Assembly: GCA_963678675.1 (NCBI GenBank)
Contig: OY783193.1
Location: 9,534,822 to 9,598,821 of the forward strand
Direction: 5' to 3'
From: Xiphydria camelus
Taxonomy: Eukaryota; Arthropoda; Insecta; Hymenoptera; Xiphydriidae
DNA: 64,000 bases
The notes below the pieces were generated by a model, which made no database searches, was not told the DNA's origin, and saw only the letters and a program-made list of their open reading frames with translations. This document shows, piece after piece, positions 1-10,015 of the stretch (within the stretch, counting starts at the first letter, position 1; every line of letters starts with the position of its first letter). The position numbers were made by a program, and so were the translations under genes.

Positions 1-25
1 AAAATCGCATTTTCTGTAAGGTCCC
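1..25. repeat. Partial monomer at the left window edge
   Basis: This is the last 25 bp of a monomer, ending in the left arm and centre of axis A. It matches the consensus, so the array continues to the left of the window. Confidence 0.95.
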
Positions 26-38
26 GACCTTACAGAAA
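11..38. repeat. Axis A hairpin: 13-bp perfect arms around a 2-nt centre (first example)
   Basis: Bases 11-23 and 26-38 are exact reverse complements separated by cc at 24-25. The same 28-nt palindrome recurs once per monomer, centred every 333 bp (357.5, 690.5 and so on). It is the point from which the two half-units diverge. A few copies break one pair, for example accttacTga at 21678, 25008 and 35664, and gaTctt at 2359, 38322 and 41653. It could extrude as a cruciform or fold in RNA; either activity is inference. Confidence 0.93.
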
Positions 39-190
39 TTGTCAATTTTTTCGAAAAATGAAAATCTTCGGAATTGGAATCTCGACCACCCTATCCGATG
101 TATTTTTTTACGCAGATTCCGAAAAGCACGCTTATTTGGTCGAAATCTCAAAGGAAATATGAAATAACGCTGATTTTGTGTATAAACAAA
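26..190 (+). repeat. Half-unit R of the monomer (axis A to axis B)
   Basis: This is the right arm of the inverted dimer as seen in unit 1. It runs from gacc at axis A to the aaa of axis B. It holds the tttttcgaaaaa mini-palindrome (47-58) and three frequent polymorphic sites: aaaat[C/A]ttcgg, acgc[T/A]gatt and cacg[G/C]tta. It is the homologue of the other half read on the opposite strand. Identity is highest in the first ~92 bp (about 74 of 92) and falls to about 45 of 70 in the remainder. Confidence 0.88.
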
Positions 191-199
191 TTTTTTTTT
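185..199. repeat. Axis B: caaattt dyad joined to a T9 tract (first example)
   Basis: The second symmetry axis of each monomer lies in aaa|ttt at 190.5. The standard copy reads aaacaaa followed by nine T and then ccgc. The T tract is the only place where the array gains or loses a base by simple homopolymer change (T8 or T10 in six copies). Two copies (45150 and 52144) carry a G in the tract and thereby restore a 14-bp perfect palindrome here. Confidence 0.8.
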
Positions 200-356
200 C
201 CGCAAGAAATCATCGATATCTCGGTGTTCCGTTGAGATTTCCTCAATAAATCTATCATTTTCGTAATCAGCGCGAAAAAATACATAAGATAGGATGGTCG
301 AGAATTCGATTCCAGAGATTTCGATTTTTGCGAAAAATCGCATTTTCTGTAAGGTC
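191..356 (-). repeat. Half-unit L of the monomer (axis B to axis A, inverted)
   Basis: This is the left arm, lying in inverted orientation to half-unit R. It begins with the T9 tract at axis B and ends at ggtc of axis A. Polymorphic sites include the base after the T tract (C, T or A before cgc), tttc[C/T]tcaat, cat[C/G]gata, cagc[G/A]cg and gatt[T/C]cgat. It contains the EcoRI site and a cgattttt-gcg-aaaaatcg hairpin at 322-340, which occupies the same place in the half-unit as the mini-palindrome of R. Confidence 0.88.
322..340. repeat. Secondary mini-hairpin of half-unit L (8-bp arms, gcg centre)
   Basis: cgattttt (322-329) and aaaaatcg (333-340) are reverse complements around gcg. The centre lies about 27 bp from axis A. 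The partner half-unit has a 12-bp palindrome, tttttcgaaaaa, centred 28 bp on the other side (52.5). Each axis A is thus flanked by two small dyads at mirror positions. The pattern recurs in every monomer. Confidence 0.85.
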
Positions 357-2023
357 CCGACCTTACAGAAATTGTCAATTTTTTCGAAAAATGAAAATAT
401 TCGGAATTGGAATCTCGACCACCCTATCCGATGTATTTTTTTACGCTGATTCCGAAAAGCACGGTTATTTGGTCGAAATCTCAAAGGAAATATGAAATAA
501 CGCTGATTTTGTGTATAAACAAATTTTTTTTTACGCAAGAAATCATCGATATCTCGGTGTTCCGTTGAGATTTCCTCAATAAATCTATCATTTTCGTAAT
601 CAGCGCGAAAAAATACATAAGATAGGATGGTCGAGAATTCGATTCCAGAGATTTCGATTTTTGCGAAAAATCGCATTTTCTGTAAGGTCCCGACCTTACA
701 GAAATTGTCAATTTTTTCGAAAAATGAAAATCTTCGGAATTGGAATCTCGACCACCCTATCCGATGTATTTTTTTACGCTGATTCCGAAAAGCACGGTTA
801 TTTGGTCGAAATCTCAAAGGAAATATGAAATAACGCTGATTTTGTGTATAAAAAAATTTTTTTTTCCGCAAGAAATCATCGATATCTCGGTGTTCCGTTG
901 AGATTTCCTCAATAAATCTATCATTTTCGTAATCAGCGCGAAAAAATACATAAAATAGGATGGTCGAGAATTCGATTCCAGAGATTTCGATTTTTGCGAA
1001 AAATCGCATTTTCTGTAAGGTCCCGACCTTACAGAAATTGTCAATTTTTTCGAAAAATGAAAATCTTCGGAATTGGAATCTCGACCACCCTATCCGATGT
1101 ATTTTTTTACGCTGATTCCGAAAAGCACGGTTATTTGGTCGAAATCTCAAAGGAAATATGAAATAACGCTGATTTTGTGTATAAACAAATTTTTTTTTCC
1201 GCAAGAAATCATCGATATCTCGGTGTTCCGTTGAGATTTCTTCAATAAATCTATCATTTTCGTAATCAGCGCGAAAAAATACATAAGATAGGATGGTCGA
1301 GAATTCGATTCCAGAGATTTCGATTTTTGCGAAAAATCGCATTTTCTGTAAGGTCCCGACCTTACAGAAATTGTCAATTTTTTCGAAAAATGAAAATCTT
1401 CGGAATTGGAATCTCGACCACACTATCCGATGTATTTTTTTACGCTGATTCCGAAAAGCACGGTTATTTGGTCGAAATCTCAAAGGAAATATGAAATAAC
1501 GCTGATTTTGTGTATAAACAAATTTTTTTTTCCGCAAGAAATCATCGATATCTCGGTGTTCCGTTGAGATTTCCTCAATAAATCTATCATTTTCGTAATC
1601 AGCGCGAAAAAATACATAAGATAGGATGGTCGAGAATTCGATTCCAGAGATTTCGATTTTTGCGAAAAATCGCATTTTCTGTAAGGTCCCGACCTTACAG
1701 AAATTGTCAATTTTTTCGAAAAATGAAAATCTTCGGAATTGGAATCTCGACCACCCTATCCGATGTATTTTTTTACGCTGATTCCGAAAAGCACGGTTAT
1801 TTGGTCGAAATCTCAAAGGAAATATGAAATAACGCTGATTTTGTGTATAAACAAATTTTTTTTTCCGCAAGAAATCATCGATATCTCGGTGTTCCGTTGA
1901 GATTTCTTCAATAAATCTATCATTTTCGTAATCAGCGCGAAAAAATACATAAGATAGGATGGTCGAGAATTCGATTCCAGAGATTTCGATTTTTGCGAAA
2001 AATCGCATTTTCTGTAAGGTCCC

Positions 2024-5000
2024 GACCTTACAGAAATTGTCAATTTTTTCGAAAAATGAAAATCTTCGGAATTGGAATCTCGACCACCCTATCCGATGTA
2101 TTTTTTTACGCAGATTCCGAAAAGCACGGTTATTTGGTCGAAATCTCAAAGGAAATATGAAATAACGCTGATTTTGTGTATAAACAAATTTTTTTTTCCG
2201 CAAGAAATCATCGATATCTCGGTGTTCCGTTGAGATTTCCTCAATAAATCTATCATTTTCGTAATCAGCGCGAAAAAATACATAAGATAGGATGGTCGAG
2301 AATTCGATTCCAGAGATTTCGATTTTTGCGAAAAATCGCATTTTCTGTAAGGTCCCGATCTTACAGAAATTGTCAATTTTTTCGAAAAATGAAAATCTTC
2401 GGAATTGGAATCTCGACCACCCTATCCGATGTATTTTTTTACGCTGATTCCGAAAAGCACGGTTATTTGGTCGAAATCTCAAAGGAAATATGAAATAACG
2501 CTGATTTTGTGTATAAACAAATTTTTTTTTTCGCAAGAAATCATGGATATCTCGGTGTTCCGTTGAGATTTCCTCAATAAATCTATCATTTTCGTAATCA
2601 GCGCGAAAAAATACATAAGATAGGATGGTCGAGAATTCGATTCCAGAGATTTCGATTTTTGCGAAAAATCGCATTTTCTGTAAGGTCCCGACCTTACAGA
2701 AATTGTCAATTTTTTCGAAAAATGAAAATCTTCGGAATTGGAATCTCGACCACCCTATCCGATGTATTTTTTTACGCAGATTCCGAAAAGCACGGTTATT
2801 TGGTCGAAATCTCAAAGGAAATATGAAATAACGCTGATTTTGTGTATAAACAAATTTTTTTTTCCGCAAGAAATCATCGATATCTCGGTGTTCCGTTGAG
2901 ATTTCTTCAATAAATCTATCATTTTCGTAATCAGCGCGAAAAAATACATAAGATAGGATGGTCGAGAATTCGATTCCAGAGATTTCGATTTTTGCGAAAA
3001 ATCGCATTTTCTGTAAGGTCCCGACCTTACAGAAATTGTCAATTTTTTCGAAAAATGAAAATCTTCGGAATTGGAATCTCGACCACCCTATCCGATGTAT
3101 TTTTTTACGCAGATTCCGAAAAGCACGGTTATTTGGTCGAAATCTCAAAGGAAATATGAAATAACGCTGATTTTGTGTATAAACAAATTTTTTTTTCCGC
3201 AAGAAATCATCGATATCTCGGTGTTCCGTTGAGATTTCCTCAATAAATCTATCATTTTCGTAATCAGCGCGAAAAAATACATAAGATAGGATGGTCGAGA
3301 ATTCGATTCCAGAGATTTCGATTTTTGCGAAAAATCGCATTTTCTGTAAGGTCCCGACCTTACAGAAATTGTCAATTTTTTCGAAAAATGAAAATCTTCG
3401 GAATTGGAATCTCGACCACCCTATCCGATGTATTTTTTTACGCTGATTCCGAAAAGCACGGTTATTTGGTCGAAATCTCAAAGGAAATATGAAATAACGC
3501 TGATTTTGTGTATAAACAAATTTTTTTTTTCCGCAAGAAATCATCGATATCTCGGTGTTCCGTTGAGATTTCCTCAATAAATCTATCATTTTCGTAATCA
3601 GCGCGAAAAAATACATAAGATAGGATGGTCGAGAATTCGATTCCAGAGATTTCGATTTTTGCGAAAAATCGCATTTTCTGTAAGGTCCCGACCTTACAGA
3701 AATTGTCAATTTTTTCGAAAAATGAAAATCTTCGGAATTGGAATCTCGACCACCCTATCCGATGTATTTTTTTACGCAGATTCCGAAAAGCACGGTTATT
3801 TGGTCGAAATCTCAAAGGAAATATGAAATAACGCTGATTTTGTGTATAAACAAATTTTTTTTTCCGCAAGAAATCATCGATATCTCGGTGTTCCGTTGAG
3901 ATTTCCTCAATAAATCTATCATTTTCGTAATCAGCGCGAAAAAATACATAAGATAGGATGGTCGAGAATTCGATTCCAGAGATTTCGATTTTTGCGAAAA
4001 ATCGCATTTTCTGTAAGGTCCCGACCTTACAGAAATTGTCAATTTTTTCGAAAAATGAAAATCTTCGGAATTGGAATCTCGACCACCCTATCCGATGTAT
4101 TTTTTTACGCTGATTCCGAAAAGCACGGTTATTTGGTCGAAATCTCAAAGGAAATATGAAATAACGCTGATTTTGTGTATAAACAAATTTTTTTTTTCGC
4201 AAGAAATCATCGATATCTCGGTGTTCCGTTGAGATTTCCTCAATAAATCTATCATTTTCGTAATCAGCGCGAAAAAATACATAAGATAGGATGGTCGAGA
4301 ATTCGATTCCAGAGATTTCGATTTTTGCGAAAAATCGCATTTTCTGTAAGGTCCCGACCTTACAGAAATTGTCAATTTTTTCGAAAAATGAAAATCTTCG
4401 GAATTGGAATCTCGACCACCCTATCCGATGTATTTTTTTACGCTGATTCCGAAAAGCACGGTTATTTGGTCGAAATCTCAAAGGAAATATGAAATAACGC
4501 TGATTTTGTGTATAAACAAATTTTTTTTTCCGCAAGAAATCATCGATATCTCGGTGTTCCGTTGAGATTTCCTCAATAAATCTATCATTTTCGTAATCAG
4601 CGCGAAAAAATACATAAGATAGGATGGTCGAGAATTCGATTCCAGAGATTTCGATTTTTGCGAAAAATCGCATTTTCTGTAAGGTCCCGACCTTACAGAA
4701 ATTGTCAATTTTTTCGAAAAATGAAAATCTTCGGAATTGGAATCTCGACCACCCTATCCGATGTATTTTTTTACGCTGATTCCGAAAAGCACGGTTATTT
4801 GGTCGAAATCTCAAAGGAAATATGAAATAACGCTGATTTTGTGTATAAAAAAATTTTTTTTTCCGCAAGAAATCATCGATATCTCGGTGTTCCGTTGAGA
4901 TTTCCTCAATAAATCTATCATTTTCGTAATCAGCGCGAAAAAATACATAAGATAGGATGGTCGAGAATTCGATTCCAGAGATTCCGATTTTTGCGAAAAA

Positions 5001-7352
5001 TCGCATTTTCTGTAAGGTCCCGACCTTACAGAAATTGTCAATTTTTTCGAAAAATGAAAATCTTCGGAATTGGAATCTCGACCACCCTATCCGATGTATT
5101 TTTTTACGCTGATTCCGAAAAGCACGGTTATTTGGTCGAAATCTCAAAGGAAATATGAAATAACGCTGATTTTGTGTATAAACAAATTTTTTTTTCCGCA
5201 AGAAATCATCGATATCTCGGTGTTCCGTTGAGATTTCCTCAATAAATCTATCATTTTCGTAATCAGCGCGAAAAAATACATAAGATAGGATGGTCGAGAA
5301 TTCGATTCCAGAGATTTCGATTTTTGCGAAAAATCGCATTTTCTGTAAGGTCCCGACCTTACAGAAATTGTCAATTTTTTCGAAAAATGAAAATCTTCGG
5401 AATTGGAATCTCGACCACCCTATCCGATGTATTTTTTTACGCTGATTCCGAAAAGCACGGTTATTTGGTCGAAATCTCAAAGGAAATATGAAATAACGCT
5501 GATTTTGTGTATAAACAAATTTTTTTTTCCGCAAGAAATCATCGATATCTCGGTGTTCCGTTGAGATTTCTTCAATAAATCTATCATTTTCGTAATCAGC
5601 GCGAAAAAATACATAAGATAGGATGGTCGAGAATTCGATTCCAGAGATTTCGATTTTTGCGAAAAATCGCATTTTCTGTAAGGTCCCGACCTTACAGAAA
5701 TTGTCAATTTTTTCGAAAAATGAAAATCTTCGGAATTGGAATCTCGACCACCCTATCCGATGTATTTTTTTACGCAGATTCCGAAAAGCACGGTTATTTG
5801 GTCGAAATCTCAAAGGAAATATGAAATAACGCTGATTTTGTGTATAAACAAATTTTTTTTTCCGCAAGAAATCATCGATATCTCGGTGTTCCGTTGAGAT
5901 TTCCTCAATAAATCTATCATTTTCGTAATCAGCGCGAAAAAATACATAAGATAGGATGGTCGAGAATTCGATTCCAGAGATTTCGATTTTTGCGAAAAAT
6001 CGCATTTTCTGTAAGGTCCCGACCTTACAGAAATTGTCAATTTTTTCGAAAAATGAAAATATTCGGAATTGGAATCTCGACCACCCTATCCGATGTATTT
6101 TTTTACGCTGATTCCGAAAAGCACGGTTATTTGGTCGAAATCTCAAAGGAAATATGAAATAACGCTGATTTTGTGTATAAACAAATTTTTTTTTACGCAA
6201 GAAATCATCGATATCTCGGTGTTCCGTTGAGATTTCCTCAATAAATCTATCATTTTCGTAATCAGCGCGAAAAAATACATAAGATAGGATGGTCGAGAAT
6301 TCGATTCCAGAGATTTCGATTTTTGCGAAAAATCGCATTTTCTGTAAGGTCCCGACCTTACAGAAATTGTCAATTTTTTCGAAAAATGAAAATCTTCGGA
6401 ATTGAAATCTCGACCACCCTATCCGATGTATTTTTTTACGCTGATTCCGAAAAGCACGGTTATTTGGTCGAAATCTCAAAGGAAATATGAAATAACGCTG
6501 ATTTTGTGTATAAACAAATTTTTTTTTCCGCAAGAAATCATCGATATCTCGGTGTTCCGTTGAGATTTCCTCAATAAATCTATCATTTTCGTAATCAGCG
6601 CGAAAAAATACATAAGATAGGATGGTCGAGAATTCGATTCCAGAGATTTCGATTTTTGCGAAAAATCGCATTTTCTGTAAGGTCCCGACCTTACAGAAAT
6701 TGTCAATTTTTTCGAAAAATGAAAATCTTCGGAATTGGAATCTCGACCACCCTATCCGATGTATTTTTTTACGCAGATTCCGAAAAGCACGGTTATTTGG
6801 TCGAATTCTCAAAGGAAATATGAAATAACGCTGATTTTGTGTATAAACAAATTTTTTTTTTCGCAAGAAATCATCGATATCTCGGTGTTCCGTTGAGATT
6901 TCCTCAATAAATCTATCATTTTCGTAATCAGCGCGAAAAAATACATAAGATAGGATGGTCGAGAATTCGATTCCAGAGATTTCGATTTTTGCGAAAAATC
7001 GCATTTTCTGTAAGGTCCCGACCTTACAGAAATTGTCAATTTTTTCGAAAAATGAAAATCTTCGGAATTGAAATCTCGACCACCCTATCCGATGTATTTT
7101 TTTACGCTGATTCCGAAAAGCACGGTTATTTGGTCGAAATCTCAAAGGAAATATGAAATAACGCTGATTTTGTGTATAAACAAATTTTTTTTTCCGCAAG
7201 AAATCATCGATATCTCGGTGTTCCGTTGAGATTTCCTCAATAAATCTATCATTTTCGTAATCAGCGCGAAAAAATACATAAGATAGGATGGTCGAGAATT
7301 CGATTCCAGAGATTTCGATTTTTGCGAAAAATCGCATTTTCTGTAAGGTCCC
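2024..7352. repeat. Units 7-22, diverged relative of the 38-55 kb domain
   Basis: This block carries variants otherwise concentrated 35 kb away. They are gaTctt plus catGgata (unit 8), T10 (unit 11, 3521-3530), ataaaAaaa with gattCcgat (unit 15), aaaatAttc with acgc (unit 19) and ttgAaatctc (units 20 and 22). The order is similar to 38320-47000 but the spacing differs and extra monomers intervene. Unit 21 has a private cgaatTctc change. It is probably an older copy of the same higher-order repeat. Confidence 0.7.
3521..3530. repeat. T10 tract, +1 bp
   Basis: The axis-B T tract has ten T before ccgc instead of nine. The monomer step becomes 334 bp and the phase of the array shifts by one base. 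The same T10 occurs at 38818, 42149 and 49143. Confidence 0.9.
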
Positions 7353-9682
7353 GACCTTACAGAAATTGTCAATTTTTTCGAAAAATGAAAATCTTCGGAA
7401 TTGGAATCTCGACCACCCTATCCGATGTATTTTTTTACGCTGATTCCGAAAAGCACGGTTATTTGGTCGAAATCTCAAAGGAAATATGAAATAACGCTGA
7501 TTTTGTGTATAAACAAATTTTTTTTTCCGCAAGAAATCATCGATATCTCGGTGTTCCGTTGAGATTTCTTCAATAAATCTATCATTTTCGTAATCAGCGC
7601 GAAAAAATACATAAGATAGGATGGTCGAGAATTCGATTCCAGAGATTTCGATTTTTGCGAAAAATCGCATTTTCTGTAAGGTCCCGACCTTACAGAAATT
7701 GTCAATTTTTTCGAAAAATGAAAATCTTCGGAATTGGAATCTCGACCACCCTATCCGATGTATTTTTTTACGCAGATTCCGAAAAGCACGGTTATTTGGT
7801 CGAAATCTCAAAGGAAATATGAAATAACGCTGATTTTGTGTATAAACAAATTTTTTTTTCCGCAAGAAATCATCGATATCTCGGTGTTCCGTTGAGATTT
7901 CCTCAATAAATCTATCATTTTCGTAATCAGCACGAAAAAATACATAAGATAGGATGGTCGAGAATTCGATTCCAGAGATTTCGATTTTTGCGAAAAATCG
8001 CATTTTCTGTAAGGTCCCGACCTTACAGAAATTGTCAATTTTTTCGAAAAATGAAAATCTTCGGAATTGGAATCTCGACCACCCTATCCGATGTATTTTT
8101 TTACGCTGATTCCGAAAAGCACGGTTATTTGGTCGAAATCTCAAAGGAAATATGAAATAACGCTGATTTTGTGTATAAACAAATTTTTTTTTTCGCAAGA
8201 AATCATCGATATCTCGGTGTTCCGTTGAGATTTCCTCAATAAATCTATCATTTTCGTAATCAGCGCGAAAAAATACATAAGATAGGATGGTCGAGAATTC
8301 GATTCCAGAGATTTCGATTTTTGCGAAAAATCGCATTTTCTGTAAGGTCCCGACCTTACAGAAATTGTCAATTTTTTCGAAAAATGAAAATCTTCGGAAT
8401 TGGAATCTCGACCACCCTATCCGATGTATTTTTTTACGCTGATTCCGAAAAGCACGGTTATTTGGTCGAAATCTCAAAGGAAATATGAAATAACGCTGAT
8501 TTTGTGTATAAACAAATTTTTTTTTACGCAAGAAATCATCGATATCTCGGTGTTCCGTTGAGATTTCCTCAATAAATCTATCATTTTCGTAATCAGCGCG
8601 AAAAAATACATAAGATAGGATGGTCGAGAATTCGATTCCAGAGATTTCGATTTTTGCGAAAAATCGCATTTTCTGTAAGGTCCCGACCTTACAGAAATTG
8701 TCAATTTTTTCGAAAAATGAAAATCTTCGGAATTGGAATCTCGACCACCCTATCCGATGTATTTTTTTACGCTGATTCCGAAAAGCACGGTTATTTGGTC
8801 GAAATCTCAAAGGAAATATGAAATAACGCTGATTTTGTGTATAAACAAATTTTTTTTTCCGCAAGAAATCATCGATATCTCGGTGTTCCGTTGAGATTTC
8901 TTCAATAAATCTATCATTTTCGTAATCAGCGCGAAAAAATACATAAGATAGGATGGTCGAGAATTCGATTCCAGAGATTTCGATTTTTGCGAAAAATCGC
9001 ATTTTCTGTAAGGTCCCGACCTTACAGAAATTGTCAATTTTTTCGAAAAATGAAAATCTTCGGAATTGGAATCTCGACCACCCTATCCGATGTATTTTTT
9101 TACGCTGATTCCGAAAAGCACGGTTATTTGGTCGAAATCTCAAAGGAAATATGAAATAACGCTGATTTTGTGTATAAACAAATTTTTTTTTCCGCAAGAA
9201 ATCATCGATATCTCGGTGTTCCGTTGAGATTTCTTCAATAAATCTATCATTTTCGTAATCAGCGCGAAAAAATACATAAGATAGGATGGTCGAGAATTCG
9301 ATTCCAGAGATTTCGATTTTTGCGAAAAATCGCATTTTCTGTAAGGTCCCGACCTTACAGAAATTGTCAATTTTTTCGAAAAATGAAAATCTTCGGAATT
9401 GGAATCTCGACCACCCTATCCGATGTATTTTTTTACGCTGATTCCGAAAAGCACGGTTATTTGGTCGAAATCTCAAAGGAAATATGAAATAACGCTGATT
9501 TTGTGTATAAACAAATTTTTTTTTCCGCAAGAAATCATCGATATCTCGGTGTTCCGTTGAGATTTCCTCAATAAATCTATCATTTTCGTAATCAGCGCGA
9601 AAAAATACATAAGATAGGATGGTCGAGAATTCGATTCCAGAGATTTCGATTTTTGCGAAAAATCGCATTTTCTGTAAGGTCC
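7353..9682. repeat. Units 23-29, partial relative of the following 6-mer block
   Basis: Units 24-27 show, in order, cagcAcg, tcgc, acgc and tttcTtcaat. This is the same succession as in the two 6-mers at 10016-14011. Unit 28 then repeats the tttcTtcaat type, and unit 29 matches the sixth member. The block looks like a third 6-mer copy altered by unequal exchange. Confidence 0.7.
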
Positions 9683-9703
9683 CGACCTTACAGAAATTGT
9701 CAA

Positions 9704-9715
9704 TTTTTAGAAAAA
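9704..9715. repeat. Compound change in mini-palindrome (net -1 bp), unit 30
   Basis: The normal tttttt-cg-aaaaa reads ttttt-ag-aaaaa, which removes the central cg dyad. It shifts the array phase by -1 and puts a stop in the otherwise open minus frame. An identical change lies at 14365. Confidence 0.9.
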
Positions 9716-10015
9716 TGAAAATCTTCGGAATTGGAATCTCGACCACCCTATCCGATGTATTTTTTTACGCTGATTCCGAAAAGCACGGTTATTTGGTCGA
9801 AATCTCAAAGGAAATATGAAATAACGCTGATTTTGTGTATAAACAAATTTTTTTTTTCGCAAGAAATCATCGATATCTCGGTGTTCCGTTGAGATTTCCT
9901 CAATAAATCTATCATTTTCGTAATCAGCGCGAAAAAATACATAAGATAGGATGGTCGAGAATTCGATTCCAGAGATTTCGATTTTTGCGAAAAATCGCAT
10001 TTTCTGTAAGGTCCC

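Larger units (their letters stand above)
26..358. repeat. Reference monomer (unit 1), an inverted dimer of two ~166-bp half-units
   Basis: Unit 1 illustrates the monomer. Axis A is centred at 24.5 and again at 357.5; axis B is centred at 190.5. The two intervals are 166 and 167 bp. The reverse complement of 191-356 aligns with 26-190 nearly end to end. I count 119 identities in 162 aligned positions (about 73%) with one internal gap. Shared landmarks in the same order include the gaccttacag end, the ctcgacca(c/t)cctatc block, the atgtattttt block, the cgctgatt block and the gaaatctcaa block. Composition is about 35% GC with about 22 CpG. Unit 1 itself carries the rarer variants acgcAgatt and cacgCtta, which recur elsewhere only in the left 35 kb. 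Confidence 0.93.
26..2023. repeat. Units 1-6, mixed monomers
   Basis: Six monomers with no internal period. Units 1-3 carry, in order, acgcAgatt with cacgCtta; aaaatAttc with acgc after the T tract; and ataaaAaaatt. This order resembles units 89-91 (29329-30327) and 105-107 (34657-35655). Unit 3 has a private cataaAatagg change (954) and unit 5 a private ccacActat change (1422). Confidence 0.8.

Noticed and set aside
11..38. Rho-independent terminator
   Set aside because: The hairpin is followed by mixed sequence and not a U run, it occurs in every satellite unit, and no gene precedes it.
260..274. CENP-B box-like motif (ttcgtaatcagcgcg)
   Set aside because: Compared with the nTTCGnnnnAnnCGGGn core it has two mismatches at required positions. 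The partner half-unit is worse. Not enough to call a site.
148..378. 76-residue minus-strand reading frame repeated in nearly every monomer (first at 148-378)
   Set aside because: It is a second frame of the same satellite bounded by fixed stops. Its frequent residue changes (G/V/E, R/K, L/F) and lack of any family resemblance do not suggest a gene.
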